Below, in pieces: positions 50,112-58,411 of a DNA stretch of 64,000 bases. Each line of letters starts with the position of its first letter. The stretch's first letter is position 1. The stretch lies in the NCBI RefSeq assembly GCF_000443165.1, contig NZ_ATJV01000046.1, positions 1-64,000 of the forward strand, read 5' to 3'. Under the pieces are notes generated by a model. It did no database searches. It was not told where the DNA came from and saw only the letters and a program-made list of their open reading frames with translations. This stretch comes from Thauera terpenica 58Eu (GTDB lineage: Bacteria > Pseudomonadota > Gammaproteobacteria > Burkholderiales > Rhodocyclaceae). The position numbers and the translations under genes are program-made.

Positions 50112-50160
50112 CGGCAGAAGCGTCGAATATCAGCACATCTTAAACCACGTTAAATTTAAC
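50101..50160. promoter_or_regulatory. Divergent regulator region with two dyads
   Basis: CGCTTCTGC-atcg-GCAGAAGCG (50101-50122) covers the XRE start codon, and GTTAAATTTAAC (50149-50160) is a perfect 12-base palindrome between the XRE and LysR-like genes. Both are plausible operators for the XRE protein; the first could also fold in its mRNA and limit translation. Confidence 0.45.
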
Positions 50161-50199
50161 TCAATAATGCTAATCTCCAGGAGATCATCCACTTGGACG

Positions 50200-50889
50200 A
50201 TGCCAATGTCGACGCATGCTCCCGGCGCCTCCAAGCTCCGGCTTGTCATCAGTGAGGCCGGCGTTCAGCCACCACTGGCTCGTCTTCTGGCCCATCAACG
50301 CAACGAGGAGCCGGACGTTGAGCTTTCGCTCTCCGAAGCCATCCTTGGTCGCCAAATCGAGGGCTTGCTGACTGGCTTGTACGATGTCGGGTTAGCGACA
50401 TCTGGAGAGAAGCGCAGCGGATTGACTGCCGAGCCCATCTGGCGGGAGCCGCTTGCGCTCGCAGTGCCGGCGCGCTCTCCCCTCCTCGCCTACACGCACG
50501 TCCCGTTGCCCGAGGTGCTGCGCTACCCGATGGTGCTATGGGATCCGACAGCCTGCGCGGGCATCCATCGGCAAGTCGATTGCATCCTTCATGACGTCAC
50601 CGACACCCCCATCGTGGCCGAGCGGGTCGCATCCTCCGACTTGATGATGACCCTCGTGGCTGCAGGCTTCGGCACCGGCCTAGCGCCGGCCGCGCAGATC
50701 GTGGCCCATCGTCCGCTCGGCGTGGTGATGCGCCCGCTGGCCGGACTGTCGCCGCAGTTGATCACCTACCTGCTGCGGCCGAAAGCCGAAGCCGACGACA
50801 GCTTATCCCGGTTCGCCGGACGCGCCATGCACGTCGGCGCGATGCACCTGGGCGATCTGGTCGGTGAGTCATCACCGGATTCGGCCTAG
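50200..50889 (+). CDS. LysR-type substrate-binding domain protein without DNA-binding domain
   Basis: This 229-residue protein consists of the effector-binding half of a LysR regulator: KLRLVISEAGVQPPLARLLAHQRNEEPDVELSLSEA (subdomain start), DVGLATSGEKRSGLTAEPIWREPLALAVPARSPLL and VASSDLMMTLVAAGFGTGLAPAAQI. The usual N-terminal helix-turn-helix of about 60 residues is absent, and no such sequence lies upstream in any frame. Similar truncated LysR proteins occur near the integrase in other ICEs of this class. The start is uncertain (ATG 50167, 50200 or 50206). Confidence 0.75.
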   Translation: MPMSTHAPGASKLRLVISEAGVQPPLARLLAHQRNEEPDVELSLSEAILGRQIEGLLTGLYDVGLATSGEKRSGLTAEPIWREPLALAVPARSPLLAYTHVPLPEVLRYPMVLWDPTACAGIHRQVDCILHDVTDTPIVAERVASSDLMMTLVAAGFGTGLAPAAQIVAHRPLGVVMRPLAGLSPQLITYLLRPKAEADDSLSRFAGRAMHVGAMHLGDLVGESSPDSA

Positions 50890-50958
50890 CCCCACCCGCT
50901 GCAGCGCCGTCACCGTGCGTACCGGCTTACGGTCCACCTTCAGGGCGTCGGGCGCGGT

Positions 50959-52248
50959 TCACGTCGCGTTGCAAGACCGGGCAGCAGCCACCTTTTCGTC
51001 GCAAAGATCCGCCCAGTCCTGCCACAAGGCCCGCAACTCGTCACCGAACCGGGCGCGGTTGTACGCGGCCCGTACACGGTCCCCTTCCTTGTGAGCAAGT
51101 GCCACCTCGATCACGTCCGGCCGGTACCTGCCCGACTCGTTCGCCCATGTGGATGCCATGGCGCGCAGGCCATGGACTTCCATCACATCGGCGAATCCCC
51201 AGCGCTTGCGCCAGTTGGTCAGGGTCATTCGATGCATCGGCTGTGACGGATGCCGGCGGTTCGGGAATACCGGGCCGGCCGCCTTCGCCCTCAACCCACG
51301 AAGCAGCGCGACGGCCTGCCTGCTGAGGAAGACGCGATGCGCCTCCCTGCCCTTCATGCGCTCGGCCGGAATGACCCACGTCCCGGTCTCCAGGTCGAAC
51401 TCCTCCCAATGCGCGCCGGTGACTTCGGACGTGCGGCACCAGGTCAGCACCAGCAGTCGCAGCGCCGCCTTGGTCGTCGGATCGGTCCCTGGCGCATCGT
51501 CCAGGGTCTTCAGGAACTCCCCCAGGCGATTGAGCGGCAGCGCCTTGCGCGGCTGCTCGGACCGCTTTGTCGCGTTCACGAGCACGCGAGCACGCGGCGT
51601 CGGGTTCGCGTCAACCAATTCCGCATCCTCGGCGTACTCGAAGATCTGCCGGATGTAGCCGCGACAGTGGCGCGCGGTCACCGGCGACACCTGGTCAAGC
51701 TCGGTGAGCATGGCGTGTAGTTCTTTCCGTGCGATGGAGCCGATCGACCTTGCGCCGATCGTGGGCATGACGTGCTTGTCGAGCATGGCGCGGCGGTGTT
51801 CCACGGTCCGCGGAGCAAGGTTCGCGGCGGTGGCCTGTTGCCACTTCTCGGCAATCACCTGGAAGGTGTGCTTATCGAAGGCTTGGGCCTCCGCCGCCCG
51901 GCGCCTTGCTTCATGCTCGGCGTAGCTCAGTGGGTGAATGCCGCGCGCCACGAGCCAGCGCGCCGCCCTATGGGCAATGCGGGCATGCTCGAGAGAGACA
52001 TCGGGATAGGCGCCGACCGTGAGGATCTGCTCCTTGCCCCCAAGGCGGTAGCGGTAGCGCCAGACCTTCGCACCCGTCGGCGGGATGTAGAGGGTAAGCC
52101 CTCCCCCGTCGGCGAACTTGGTGGGTGCCGTGCCCGGCTTCGTGGCGCGCACCTTTGCGGCGTTCAATGCGCGAGTGAAGTCGTCCGAGGTCAGGCGGTT
52201 CTCTTCGGACAGCTCGAGCAGGATGGTCAGCGGCGTGTGTGCGGACAT
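50959..52248 (-). CDS. int: P4-type tyrosine integrase of the ICE
   Basis: This 429-residue recombinase has an N-terminal arm-binding domain (PTKFADGGGLTLYIPPTGAKVWRYRYRLGGKEQILTVGAYPDVSLEHAR), a core-binding domain (about 125-220) and the catalytic residues Arg272 (CRTSEV), His359-x-x-Arg362 (HGLR), His386 and the nucleophile Tyr396 (AYNR). It excises and integrates the element. GGAAGAG precedes the ATG at 52248; the in-frame extension to 52317 runs through the tandem repeats at 52267-52289 and was rejected. It lies next to the chromosomal flagellar cluster, so this is the ICE end. Confidence 0.92.
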   Translation of the reverse strand: MSAHTPLTILLELSEENRLTSDDFTRALNAAKVRATKPGTAPTKFADGGGLTLYIPPTGAKVWRYRYRLGGKEQILTVGAYPDVSLEHARIAHRAARWLVARGIHPLSYAEHEARRRAAEAQAFDKHTFQVIAEKWQQATAANLAPRTVEHRRAMLDKHVMPTIGARSIGSIARKELHAMLTELDQVSPVTARHCRGYIRQIFEYAEDAELVDANPTPRARVLVNATKRSEQPRKALPLNRLGEFLKTLDDAPGTDPTTKAALRLLVLTWCRTSEVTGAHWEEFDLETGTWVIPAERMKGREAHRVFLSRQAVALLRGLRAKAAGPVFPNRRHPSQPMHRMTLTNWRKRWGFADVMEVHGLRAMASTWANESGRYRPDVIEVALAHKEGDRVRAAYNRARFGDELRALWQDWADLCDEKVAAARSCNAT

Positions 52249-52266
52249 GGCGGAATCTCTTCCGTT

Positions 52267-52289
52267 CTTTACCCACAACTTTACCCACA
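52267..52289. repeat. Tandem CTTTACCCACA repeats (integrase arm sites / ICE end)
   Basis: CTTTACCCACA occurs twice, at 52267-52277 and 52279-52289, just upstream of the integrase gene. Such short direct repeats near an integrase gene are typical arm-type binding sites. The junction of ICE and chromosome should lie between here and the fliE terminator at 52316. No tRNA gene is present, and the other att copy would lie outside the window. Confidence 0.45.
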
Positions 52290-52315
52290 CAAGGGCCGGA
52301 ATACAATGGACGAAC

Positions 52316-52345
52316 AAAAACGCCCCTGGAAAGACCCAAGGGCGT
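52316..52345 (-). terminator. Rho-independent terminator of fliE
   Basis: On the minus strand ACGCCCTTGG pairs with CCAGGGGCGT (ten pairs, one G-U) around the loop GTCTTT, followed by TTTTG. It lies 65 bases after the fliE stop. If it belongs to fliE, the ICE boundary must lie to its left. Confidence 0.75.
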
Positions 52346-52409
52346 AATTCTTTGTTTTTCAGTTAATTAGCGCAAAACACCAGACATCCACGGATCCCGC
52401 TGGACGTCC

Positions 52410-52733
52410 TCAGACCGGCATATTCATGATGTCCTGATACGCGGTGACGAGCCGGTTCCTGACCTGCACCATCTGCTGAAAGGACAGGCTGGCTTTTTGC
52501 AGGTCGACCATCACGTCTTGCAGGTTGACGTTGGGGTCGCCGGCGGAAAAGCTCTGCGCCATGCCGCGCGCCTCGGTCTGCGCCGCGCTCACGTCCTTGA
52601 GCGCATTGTTGAGCACGTCGGCAAAATTGACGCCGCCCGCGGCTTGCTCGGTCGCAGCGACGGGCTTGTTTTGCGCAGCCTGCGACACCGAGCGCAGGTC
52701 GCTCAACATCTGGTCAATTCCACGGGTGTCCAT
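52410..52733 (-). CDS. fliE: Flagellar hook-basal body protein FliE
   Basis: This 107-residue protein is of normal FliE length, with the conserved end SFQQMVQVRNRLVTAYQDIMNMPV and the middle FADVLNNALKDVSAAQ. FliE joins the MS ring to the rod and is exported by the flagellar type III system. It is transcribed alone on the minus strand, from a sigma-54 promoter at 52787, and is the first host gene after the ICE. Its place before the flrC gene and opposite fliF is a common arrangement with local inversion. Confidence 0.95.
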   Translation of the reverse strand: MDTRGIDQMLSDLRSVSQAAQNKPVAATEQAAGGVNFADVLNNALKDVSAAQTEARGMAQSFSAGDPNVNLQDVMVDLQKASLSFQQMVQVRNRLVTAYQDIMNMPV

Positions 52734-52786
52734 GCTCGCCCCCGATCTTAGGGTGTAGGTAGGGTGTTGATTGTTCAGTCAAGCAG

Positions 52787-52802
52787 AGCAAGCCGCATGC
52801 CA
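52787..52802 (-). promoter_or_regulatory. Sigma-54 promoter of fliE
   Basis: On the minus strand TGGCATGCGGCTTGCT matches the -24/-12 consensus TGGCAC-N5-TTGCW at all but one of the key positions. It lies 54 bases before the fliE start, between flrC and fliE, next to a gene for a sigma-54 activator. Control by FlrC is inferred. Confidence 0.75.
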
Positions 52803-52826
52803 GATGCAGCGCCAGCGTGCTTTGCC

Positions 52827-54257
52827 TCACACATCATAACCCTCCGCGCGGTACTGCTGCAGCTTGTAACGCAGGCTGCGTTCGGAGATTCCGAGCTTTT
52901 CAACGGTTTTCTTGCGCGACCCGCCCAGTTCGCGCAGCGTCGCCAGAATATGTTCGCGCTCAAGATCCTTCATGTTGGCCGGGCGTTCAGGGGCGGCTGA
53001 AGCCGGCGCCATCGGCGCTGACGACGACAAGGGCGCACTCGCAGCGGACGGGAAGCCAGGCGGGGGCGGTGCAACGGCAGGCCTTGCCGTGTGGGCGGCA
53101 AAATTTGCCGGGTTCGACGTGCTGCCATCCCAATGCGGCAGACACAGGCGCACGGTGTCGGCGCTCACCGCTTCGCCCTGGCTCAGGATCAGCATGCGCT
53201 GCAAGGTGTTTTCCAGCTCGCGCACATTGCCTGGCCAGGCGTAGCCGGGCAGCAAGGCCTCGGCCTCGGGGGACAGGCGCGCCGGGCGCTTGAGCCGTGC
53301 AGCGTGCTGGGCGAGGAAGTGGCGCGCGAGCGGCACGATGTCGCCGGGGCGCGCGCGCAGCGCCGGAATCTCCAGCGGAAACACATTGATGCGGTAGTAC
53401 AAGTCCTCGCGAAAGCGCCCGGCCGCCACCTCCTGCGGCATGTCGCGGTTGCTGGTGGCGAGCACGCGAATGTCGAGCGCCACCGGCTTCTTGCCGCCGA
53501 CGCGCTCCACCTCACGCTCCTGCAGCACGCGCAGCAGCTTGGCTTGCAGGCCGAGCGGCATTTCGGAGATTTCGTCGAGCAGGATGGTGCCGCCCTGGGC
53601 TTGCTCGAACTTGCCCGGCTGCGCCGTCTGTGCGCCGGTGAAGGCGCCCTTCTCGTAGCCGAACAAGGTGGCTTCGAGCAGATTCTCGGGAATGGCCGCG
53701 CAGTTGATGGCGATGAAGGGCCCTTTGGCACGCGGCGAGTGGCTGTGGATGTAGCGCGCGAACACCTCCTTGCCGGTGCCGGACTCACCCGACAGCATCA
53801 CCGTGGCGTCGGTGTCGGCCACGCGCGCGGCCAGCGCGAGCAGGTTCAGCGTGTGCGGATCTTCGGCAATGGTGTCTTCCACCGCCAGCGGCAGCGCAGC
53901 GTAGCGGCGCACGCTCTCGAGCAGCAGCTCGGGCTCGAAGGGCTTCATGAGAAAGTCGCAGGCTCCAGCGCGCATCGCCGCCACCGCCTTGTCGACGTCG
54001 CCGTAGGCGGTCATCAGCAGCACCGGCAGCTGCGGCTGACGGGCACGGATCTCGTGCAAGACCTGCAGACCGTCCATCGGCTGCATGCGCAAGTCGGTGA
54101 TGACGAGGTTGAAGCGCTGGCGCTCCAGTTCCACCAGTGCCGACGGGCCACCATCGACGCCGGTGACCTCGTGGTGGGCGAGCTCGAGGGTGAAGCACAC
54201 CGCGTCGCGCAGGGCGTCATCGTCCTCGACGACGAGGATGTTGAGTTTTTCGATCAT
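52827..54257 (-). CDS. flrC: Sigma-54 response regulator of flagellar genes (FlrC/FleR-type)
   Basis: This 476-residue protein has a receiver domain (phosphoacceptor Asp55 in VITDLRMQ, Lys105 in MKPFEP) and an AAA+ sigma-54 activation domain with Walker A GESGTGKE (157-164) and the sigma-54 contact loop GAFTGA (204-209). A C-terminal Fis-type helix-turn-helix (ILATLRELGGSRKKTVEKLGISERSLRYKLQQY) completes it. It would activate fliE and other flagellar operons when phosphorylated by the kinase encoded before it. The two genes overlap by four bases. Confidence 0.9.
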   Translation of the reverse strand: MIEKLNILVVEDDDALRDAVCFTLELAHHEVTGVDGGPSALVELERQRFNLVITDLRMQPMDGLQVLHEIRARQPQLPVLLMTAYGDVDKAVAAMRAGACDFLMKPFEPELLLESVRRYAALPLAVEDTIAEDPHTLNLLALAARVADTDATVMLSGESGTGKEVFARYIHSHSPRAKGPFIAINCAAIPENLLEATLFGYEKGAFTGAQTAQPGKFEQAQGGTILLDEISEMPLGLQAKLLRVLQEREVERVGGKKPVALDIRVLATSNRDMPQEVAAGRFREDLYYRINVFPLEIPALRARPGDIVPLARHFLAQHAARLKRPARLSPEAEALLPGYAWPGNVRELENTLQRMLILSQGEAVSADTVRLCLPHWDGSTSNPANFAAHTARPAVAPPPPGFPSAASAPLSSSAPMAPASAAPERPANMKDLEREHILATLRELGGSRKKTVEKLGISERSLRYKLQQYRAEGYDV

Positions 54258-55552
54258 GGCGGCAAGGGAGTGGAGTCAGTGGCATCGGGAGGGCCGGCCT
54301 GGGCATCGTCCAGCGCCAGCGGCAGACTGAGGGTGAAGGTGGCGCCCTGCCCGGGCGTCGAGCGCAGCGTGATGTCGCCGCCGTGGGCGCGGGCGACGCC
54401 ACGGGCGATGGCCAGGCCCAGACCGGTGCCATCGGCGCGGGTGGTGAAGAAGGGCTCGAACAGACGTTCGTGCAGTTCGGCGGCGATGCCGGCACCGCGG
54501 TCGCGCACCACGAAGCGCACCGCAGCCACGCCCAGGCCGCTGTCGCCGGCCGCTGCGGGCTCGATCTGCCAGCTCACCACGCTGCCCGGCGCGCTCACCT
54601 GGATGGCGTTTTCCAGCAGGTTGGTGAGCGCACCGCCGAGCGCCTTGCGGTCGCCCATCAGCTCGCTGTCGCCGAGCTGGCAGTCGAGCTCGAAGGCGAC
54701 CTGACGGGCGCGGGCGAGCGGCTCGAGGGTGTGCGCGAGTTCGGCGGCGAGCTCGCACACAGCAAAGCGCTGTCGGCCCACGCTGTCACCGCGGGCGAAC
54801 AGCAACATGTCGCGAATCAGGCGCTCCAGATAGCGCAGGCGCTCGAGCGCGCGCTCGGCCACCTTGCTGCGCTGTGCGGGCTCGAGGTCCAGCTGGCGCA
54901 GGGTGCCGGTGTACAGCAGCGCTGCAGCCAGGGGTGTGCGTAGCTGGTGCGCCAGCCCGGCCACCATCTCGCCCATCGCCGCCAGGCGTTCGTTGCGTTC
55001 GGCGGTGAGGCGCATGCGGTGAGTGTCGGTGATGTCGTGCAGCAAGATGATGCGCTCCTCACCCGACTCCAGCGCTGACTCGGACACTGCCAGGCGGCGC
55101 GGCTCGTCTACCACGGCGTGGCCGGCATCAGCGCCAGGCGAACGCGTCAACATCAGCTCACCCGGCGTTTCGGTGGGCTGCAGCCGCTGCGCCACCTGTT
55201 GCCAGCGTGCACCGGCCAGCGCCTTGCCGATCAGGGCTTCGGCGGCACGATTGACCTGGACGATCGTGCCCGCACGATTGACCACCACGACGGCGGCAGG
55301 CAAGGCGCCCATGAGCACGGTGAGGCGTTCGGTAAGCTGACCGACCTGCAGCTGCAGCGCGGCATAGGCGGTCGACAGCTCTTCGGAGGCGCGGCTGAAG
55401 AGCGCAAAGGCTTCGGCAAGCTGGGAGGCATCCAGGCGCGCAGCGGGCGCGTCCACCGCCGCGGGCGCAGCGGCGGGCGGCACGGAAGCTGCATCGGCAG
55501 GAAAAATAGGGGCGCGAGTCACGCTTTGCACTCTAGTGAGGACATGCGCCAT
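54254..55552 (-). CDS. flrB: Sensor histidine kinase of flagellar genes (FlrB/FleS-type)
   Basis: This 432-residue kinase has no membrane segment. A PAS-like region (VLMGALPAAVVVVNRAGTIVQVNRAAEALIGK, about 80-110) precedes the phosphorylated His202 in AHQLRTPL. The ATPase domain has LTNLLENAIQVS (N box), DRGAGI (G1) and GTGLGLAI (G2). The lack of membrane segments fits the cytosolic FlrB/FleS kinases that monitor flagellar assembly. The ATG at 55552 is preferred; the longer frame to 55918 would run into fliF. Confidence 0.88.
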   Translation of the reverse strand: MAHVLTRVQSVTRAPIFPADAASVPPAAAPAAVDAPAARLDASQLAEAFALFSRASEELSTAYAALQLQVGQLTERLTVLMGALPAAVVVVNRAGTIVQVNRAAEALIGKALAGARWQQVAQRLQPTETPGELMLTRSPGADAGHAVVDEPRRLAVSESALESGEERIILLHDITDTHRMRLTAERNERLAAMGEMVAGLAHQLRTPLAAALLYTGTLRQLDLEPAQRSKVAERALERLRYLERLIRDMLLFARGDSVGRQRFAVCELAAELAHTLEPLARARQVAFELDCQLGDSELMGDRKALGGALTNLLENAIQVSAPGSVVSWQIEPAAAGDSGLGVAAVRFVVRDRGAGIAAELHERLFEPFFTTRADGTGLGLAIARGVARAHGGDITLRSTPGQGATFTLSLPLALDDAQAGPPDATDSTPLPP

Positions 55553-55568
55553 GTTAACCGGCAAACAG

Positions 55569-55585
55569 GCGGCAAAAAATGCCGC
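55569..55585. promoter_or_regulatory. Inverted repeat GCGGCA-aaaaa-TGCCGC between flrB and fliF
   Basis: A perfect six-base inverted repeat around five A residues lies in the 115-base divergent region between the kinase gene and fliF. A weak -24/-12-like GG-N10-GC element overlaps it (55560-55573). It could be an operator for a master flagellar regulator, or part of the fliF promoter. Confidence 0.4.
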
Positions 55586-55667
55586 TGTTCGCCTGATCGG
55601 ACTTGTCTGCAGGGCCTGACAATGCCGCCATCCGTCGAAGTCACCGCAAGCCACAGGACCATCCGAC

Positions 55668-57389
55668 ATGGCCAGCGCCGAAAACACCATTGAACTGTCC
55701 CCTGGAATGAACGCAGAGAGTGCGACTCCAGGCGTGCAGACCCGCCTGCAACAGACTCTGCAAAACATCAGGGAGCTGTCGCAGCAACAAAAACTCGCTG
55801 GCGCCGCCGCCATCGCGCTGGTGATTGCGCTCATCGCCGGCGTGCTGATGTGGAACCGTCCGCCCGAGTACGCGGTGCTGTTCTCCAATCTGGACGAGCG
55901 CGACGGCGGCCAGATCATCGCCGCCCTGCAGCAGCAGAACGTGCCCTACCGCATGTCACCCACGGGCAACGCCATCCTGGTGCCGCCGGCCCAGGTCCAT
56001 GAGACCCGCCTGCGCCTGGCGGCGGCTGGCCTGCCCAAGGGCGGTCTGGCGGGTTTCGAGCTCATGGACGGGCAAAAGCTGGGCATCTCGCAGTTCAGTG
56101 AACAGATCAACTACCAGCGCGCCCTCGAAGGCGAGCTGTCGCGCACGGTGCAGGCCATTGCCGCGGTGGCCAGCGCGCGCGTGCATCTGGCGATGCCCAA
56201 GCAGACCGCCTTCCTGCGCGACGACCAGCGCCCGACCGCGTCGGTGATGGTGAACCTGCGCGCGGGCCGCGTGCTGGCCGAAAACCAGGTCGCCGGCATC
56301 GTGCACCTGGTGTCGTCGAGCGTGCCGCGCATGAACGCCGAAGGCGTCAAGATCATCGACCAGAACGGCAAGCTGCTGACCGAGCAGGCCGATCCCTTGA
56401 TGCGTGCCGGGCTCAACGCCAACCAGCTCGATTATGTACGCCTGCTCGAAAACGCCTTCATCGATCGCATCGACAACATCCTGGTTCCGCTCGTGGGCAA
56501 GGGCAATTTCGGCGCCCAGGTGGCGGCCGACGTCGATTTCAACCAGGTCGAGAACACCGCCGAGACCTACAAGCCCAACCCCTCGCCCGATCAGGCCATA
56601 CGCAGCCAGCAGACCACCGAGGCCATCAACCCGCTGCCGGGCGCCCAGGGCGTGCCCGGTGCGCTCACCAACCAGCCGCCGGTGCCGGCCACCGCGCCGC
56701 TCACCGCGCCGGCAGTGGGCGCTGCGGCGGGCCAGGGCGCGCAAGGCGCGATCAGCAGCAATCGCAGCGCGGTGCTCAACTACGAGCTCGATCGCAACAT
56801 TCAGCATGTGAAGCAGGCGGTGGGCCAGATCAAGCGCCTGTCGGTGGCGGTGGTGGTCAATAGCCGCAGCATCCCCGGCCCCGACGGCCAGCCCACCGAA
56901 GTGCCGCTGAGCGACGACGAGATCAACCGCATCACCAATCTGGTGCGCGAAGCGGTGGGCTATAACGCCGATCGCGGCGACACCATCAACGTCGCCAGCG
57001 GCGCCTTCGCCGCCGACCCCAGCGATGTGGTCTTGCCGCTGTGGAAGGACCCGGAGATGATTGAGCTCGGCACCCAGGCCATGAACTGGTTGCTGGTGTT
57101 GATTGCCATCCTCTTTGCCTATTTCGGCGTGATCCGCCCCTTGCTGCGCACGGTCGTGCCGCCCAAGGACAAGAAGGCCAAGGACGAAGCAGAACCCGGC
57201 ACTGCCGGCGCGACCGGCGAAGAGGGCGAAGAAGGCGAGGACGGAGTCACCGTATCCTTGTCGGGAGAGGAAGCGGAGTCCTACGAGGCCAAGCTCGAGC
57301 GCGCGCGCGACATGGCGCGCAACGACCCCAAGGTGCTCGCCGGCCTGATCAAGGAATGGATGGCGGTGAATGAGGAAGGGCGCAAGTGA
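55668..57389 (+). CDS. fliF: Flagellar MS-ring protein FliF
   Basis: This 573-residue protein is of usual length, with an N-terminal membrane helix (about 45-62, GAAAIALVIALIAGVLMW) and the ring-building domain with YAVLFSNLDERDGGQIIAALQQQNVPYRM and ARVHLAMPKQTAFLRDDQRPTASVMVNL. A second membrane helix lies near the C-terminus (WLLVLIAILFAYFGVIRPLL). FliF forms the MS ring and C-terminal FliG-binding tail. It overlaps fliG by four bases and leads the fliFGHIJK operon. Confidence 0.96.
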   Translation: MASAENTIELSPGMNAESATPGVQTRLQQTLQNIRELSQQQKLAGAAAIALVIALIAGVLMWNRPPEYAVLFSNLDERDGGQIIAALQQQNVPYRMSPTGNAILVPPAQVHETRLRLAAAGLPKGGLAGFELMDGQKLGISQFSEQINYQRALEGELSRTVQAIAAVASARVHLAMPKQTAFLRDDQRPTASVMVNLRAGRVLAENQVAGIVHLVSSSVPRMNAEGVKIIDQNGKLLTEQADPLMRAGLNANQLDYVRLLENAFIDRIDNILVPLVGKGNFGAQVAADVDFNQVENTAETYKPNPSPDQAIRSQQTTEAINPLPGAQGVPGALTNQPPVPATAPLTAPAVGAAAGQGAQGAISSNRSAVLNYELDRNIQHVKQAVGQIKRLSVAVVVNSRSIPGPDGQPTEVPLSDDEINRITNLVREAVGYNADRGDTINVASGAFAADPSDVVLPLWKDPEMIELGTQAMNWLLVLIAILFAYFGVIRPLLRTVVPPKDKKAKDEAEPGTAGATGEEGEEGEDGVTVSLSGEEAESYEAKLERARDMARNDPKVLAGLIKEWMAVNEEGRK

Positions 57390-58387
57390 CGACACCTGAA
57401 CAAGGCCTGGAAAAAACGGCCCTGCTGCTGATGACGCTGGGGCCGGATGAGGCCGCCGAGGTGCTCAAGCAGCTCGGCCCGCGCGAGGTGCAGCGCATCA
57501 GCATGAAGATGGCGAGCATGGCACCGCAGGCGCGCAGCACGGTCGAACCCCTGCTGGACGAGGTCATCCAGCACTTCGGCAAGGGCCGCATGATCGAGGC
57601 TGACGAGGACCATCTGCGCCAGATGCTGGTCAAGGCCCTGGGTGCGGACCGCGCCAACCACTTGCTGGCGCGCATGGTGCCCGGATCGGACACGGCAGGC
57701 ATCGAGAGCCTGAAGTGGATGGATGCGGCGACCGCGGCCGACCTGATCAAGAACGAACACCCACAGATCGTCGCCACCATTCTGGTACACCTCGAATACG
57801 ATCAGGCGGGCGAGATCCTCAAGCACTTCCCCGACCGCCTGCGCAACGACGTGGTGCTGCGCATCGCCACGCTGGACGGCGTGCAGCCCTCCGCCCTGAA
57901 GGAGCTCAACGACTCGCTCACGCGCATGCTCTCGGGCTCGTCGACGGTGAAGAAGGCCGCCATGGGCGGTGTGCATCACGCCGCCGAGATCCTCAACTTC
58001 ATCGGCTCGGCGCACGAGACCGCGGTGATCGACAACGTGCGCGAATACGACCCCGAGCTGGCGCAGAAGATTCTTGACGAGATGTTCGTGTTCGAGAACC
58101 TGCTCGACATCGACGACCGTGGCATTCAGACCGTGCTGCGCGAAGTGCAGTCCGACTCGCTGATCGTGGCCCTGAAGGGCGCAGCACCCGAACTGCGCGA
58201 GAAGATCTTCAAGAACATGTCCAGCCGCGCCGCCGAGATGCTGCGCGAAGACCTGGAGTCGCGCGGGCCGGTGCGCCTGTCCGAGGTCGAGGCCGAGCAG
58301 AAGGAGATCCTCAAGATCGTTCGCCGCCTGGCCGAGGAAGGCCAGATCATGATGGCGAGCAAGGGCGGCGACGATGGCTTCGTTTGA
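57386..58387 (+). CDS. fliG: Flagellar motor switch protein FliG
   Basis: This 333-residue protein has the FliG domains: KTALLLMTLGPDEAAEVLKQLGPREVQRIS at the start, the EHPQIVATILVHLEYDQAGEIL segment of the middle domain, and the C-terminal motor domain with FVFENLLDIDDRGIQTVLREV and LKGAAPELREKIFKNMSSRAAEML. It is the rotor protein that receives torque. It begins with GTG in an overlap with the fliF stop. Confidence 0.96.
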   Translation: MTTPEQGLEKTALLLMTLGPDEAAEVLKQLGPREVQRISMKMASMAPQARSTVEPLLDEVIQHFGKGRMIEADEDHLRQMLVKALGADRANHLLARMVPGSDTAGIESLKWMDAATAADLIKNEHPQIVATILVHLEYDQAGEILKHFPDRLRNDVVLRIATLDGVQPSALKELNDSLTRMLSGSSTVKKAAMGGVHHAAEILNFIGSAHETAVIDNVREYDPELAQKILDEMFVFENLLDIDDRGIQTVLREVQSDSLIVALKGAAPELREKIFKNMSSRAAEMLREDLESRGPVRLSEVEAEQKEILKIVRRLAEEGQIMMASKGGDDGFV

Positions 58388-58411
58388 TCGCGCTCGTAAG
58401 CAGGGCGCGCC

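Noticed and set aside
55553-55918. N-terminal extension of the flrB kinase
   Set aside because: It would cross the start of fliF and the divergent promoter region, and has no similarity to kinases; the start at 55552 is more likely.
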